From Bacteroidota bacterium (GTDB taxonomy: Bacteria; Bacteroidota; Bacteroidia; Chitinophagales; Chitinophagaceae), in contig JAFAGI010000010.1 in the NCBI GenBank assembly GCA_023422835.1, positions 59,217-123,216 of the forward strand: DNA of 64,000 nucleotides. The letters are read 5' to 3'. A program made the translations under genes and the position numbers. The notes under the pieces were generated by a model. The model worked only from the letters and a program-made list of their open reading frames with translations, did no database searches and had not been told where the DNA came from. Shown in pieces: positions 63,728-64,000 of the stretch (position 1 is its first letter; every line of letters starts with the position of its first letter).

Positions 63728-63836
63728 ACAGTAGTTTATTCTAACTATTTTTTTATTAATTTTTTAAAATAAAGTGTTGGTTATAAATATTATATAATTG
63801 TATTTAAAATAATTTTATAAAAAATTCTCATTAAGG

Positions 63837-63866
63837 TTGTTATTTTAATTAATTGTTATAATTTTG
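63837..63866 (+). promoter_or_regulatory. Promoter of the gene at the right edge
   Basis: TTG at 63837-63839, a 19-base spacer and TAATTTTG at 63859-63866. Same spacing as the susCD promoter at the other end of the window. Leader of about 70 bases. Confidence 0.65.
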
Positions 63867-63878
63867 AAATAGGTAAAA

Positions 63879-63892
63879 TGTAAACGTAGACA
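63879..63892. promoter_or_regulatory. LacI-type operator-like site TGTAAAC/GTAGACA
   Basis: A CG-centred imperfect palindrome (two mismatched pairs of seven) just downstream of the promoter, in the same relative place as the operators at 660 and 701. TGTAAACG is also found at 63709-63715. Confidence 0.5.
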
Positions 63893-63944
63893 ATTTTTAT
63901 TATTTTTATAATCTACCATTTTTGGGAATTTAAATCATATCAAA

Positions 63945-64000
63945 ATGAGTCAAATGATAAAAACATTCTGTAAAGGGTTGCTATTATGTGCAACTTTATT
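63945..64000 (+). CDS. Start of a secreted protein gene (cut by the window)
   Basis: Only about 18 codons are visible from ATG 63945 (or 63954): 'MSQMIKTFCKGLLLCATL', which looks like the start of a signal peptide. With a LacI-type operator, divergent from the kdu operon, a SusC-type transporter is a reasonable guess but cannot be shown. Confidence 0.5.
   Translation, partial: MSQMIKTFCKGLLLCATL

Larger units (their letters stand above)
63644..63944. other. AT-rich divergent control region
   Basis: The 301-base gap contains the lacI-side -7 box, an inverted repeat at 63713-63727, and a promoter and operator for the gene cut by the window edge. The rest is AT-rich without coding potential. 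Confidence 0.6.

Overview
The window is from a Bacteroidota chromosome, most likely a Chitinophagaceae-like soil or sediment bacterium. The evidence is SusC/SusD pairs, promoters of the TTG-N19/22-TAnnTTTG type, no Shine-Dalgarno sequences, DUF6660, and a futalosine-pathway MqnE. The species cannot be named from the sequence.

Region 1 (1-13640) is a polysaccharide utilisation locus: a promoter overlapped by LacI-type operators, a surface lipoprotein, SusC, SusD, a LamG gene remnant, a DUF4185 (GH183-like) lipoprotein, a GH92 mannosidase and a DUF4965-family hydrolase broken by one in-frame TAG.

Region 2 (13993-48913) is a large exopolysaccharide/O-antigen cluster. A PHP-type phosphatase diverges from Wza and Wzc. 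Then come a UDP-HexNAc dehydrogenase, RfbA, RfbC and RfbB (no RfbD), a very AT-rich island (Wzx flippase, VioA-like aminotransferase, acyltransferase, glycosyltransferases, a hyaluronidase-like protein, Wzy), the UDP-L-FucNAc genes capE/F/G, a WbuB-like transferase, the PglD/PglE/PglF set for UDP-di-N-acetylbacillosamine, a PglC-like initiating transferase, and gmd, fcl, an unusual nucleotidyltransferase-GHMP kinase fusion and manC. The genes imply a repeat unit started on undecaprenyl phosphate by PglC, built by several transferases, flipped by Wzx, polymerised by Wzy and exported by Wzc/Wza. Likely sugars include FucNAc, Qui4N-type, diNAcBac and fucose. Two small four-helix-bundle genes and a broken AAA ATPase are inserted in it.

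Region 3 (49370-53985) is housekeeping: MqnE, AsnRS, tRNA-Phe with a strong terminator, DUF763 and KTSC proteins. Region 4 (54230-59567) is a metal-homeostasis group: a CPC-type P-ATPase, a TonB-dependent receptor and a DUF6660 protein, with a frameshifted small lipoprotein. Region 5 (59664-64000) is a uronate operon on the minus strand (lacI, kduD, kduI, DUF4861) divergent from the start of another secreted protein gene that is cut by the window edge.

Intergenic space is rich in dispersed repeats. These include a roughly 340-bp inverted pair flanking the core of the sugar cluster and a 106-bp tandem unit that duplicates the leader and start codon of rfbA. Several reading frames are broken by single-base events (11.5, 35.3, 39.85, 40.13 and 56.8 kb), which means either real gene decay or residual sequence errors.
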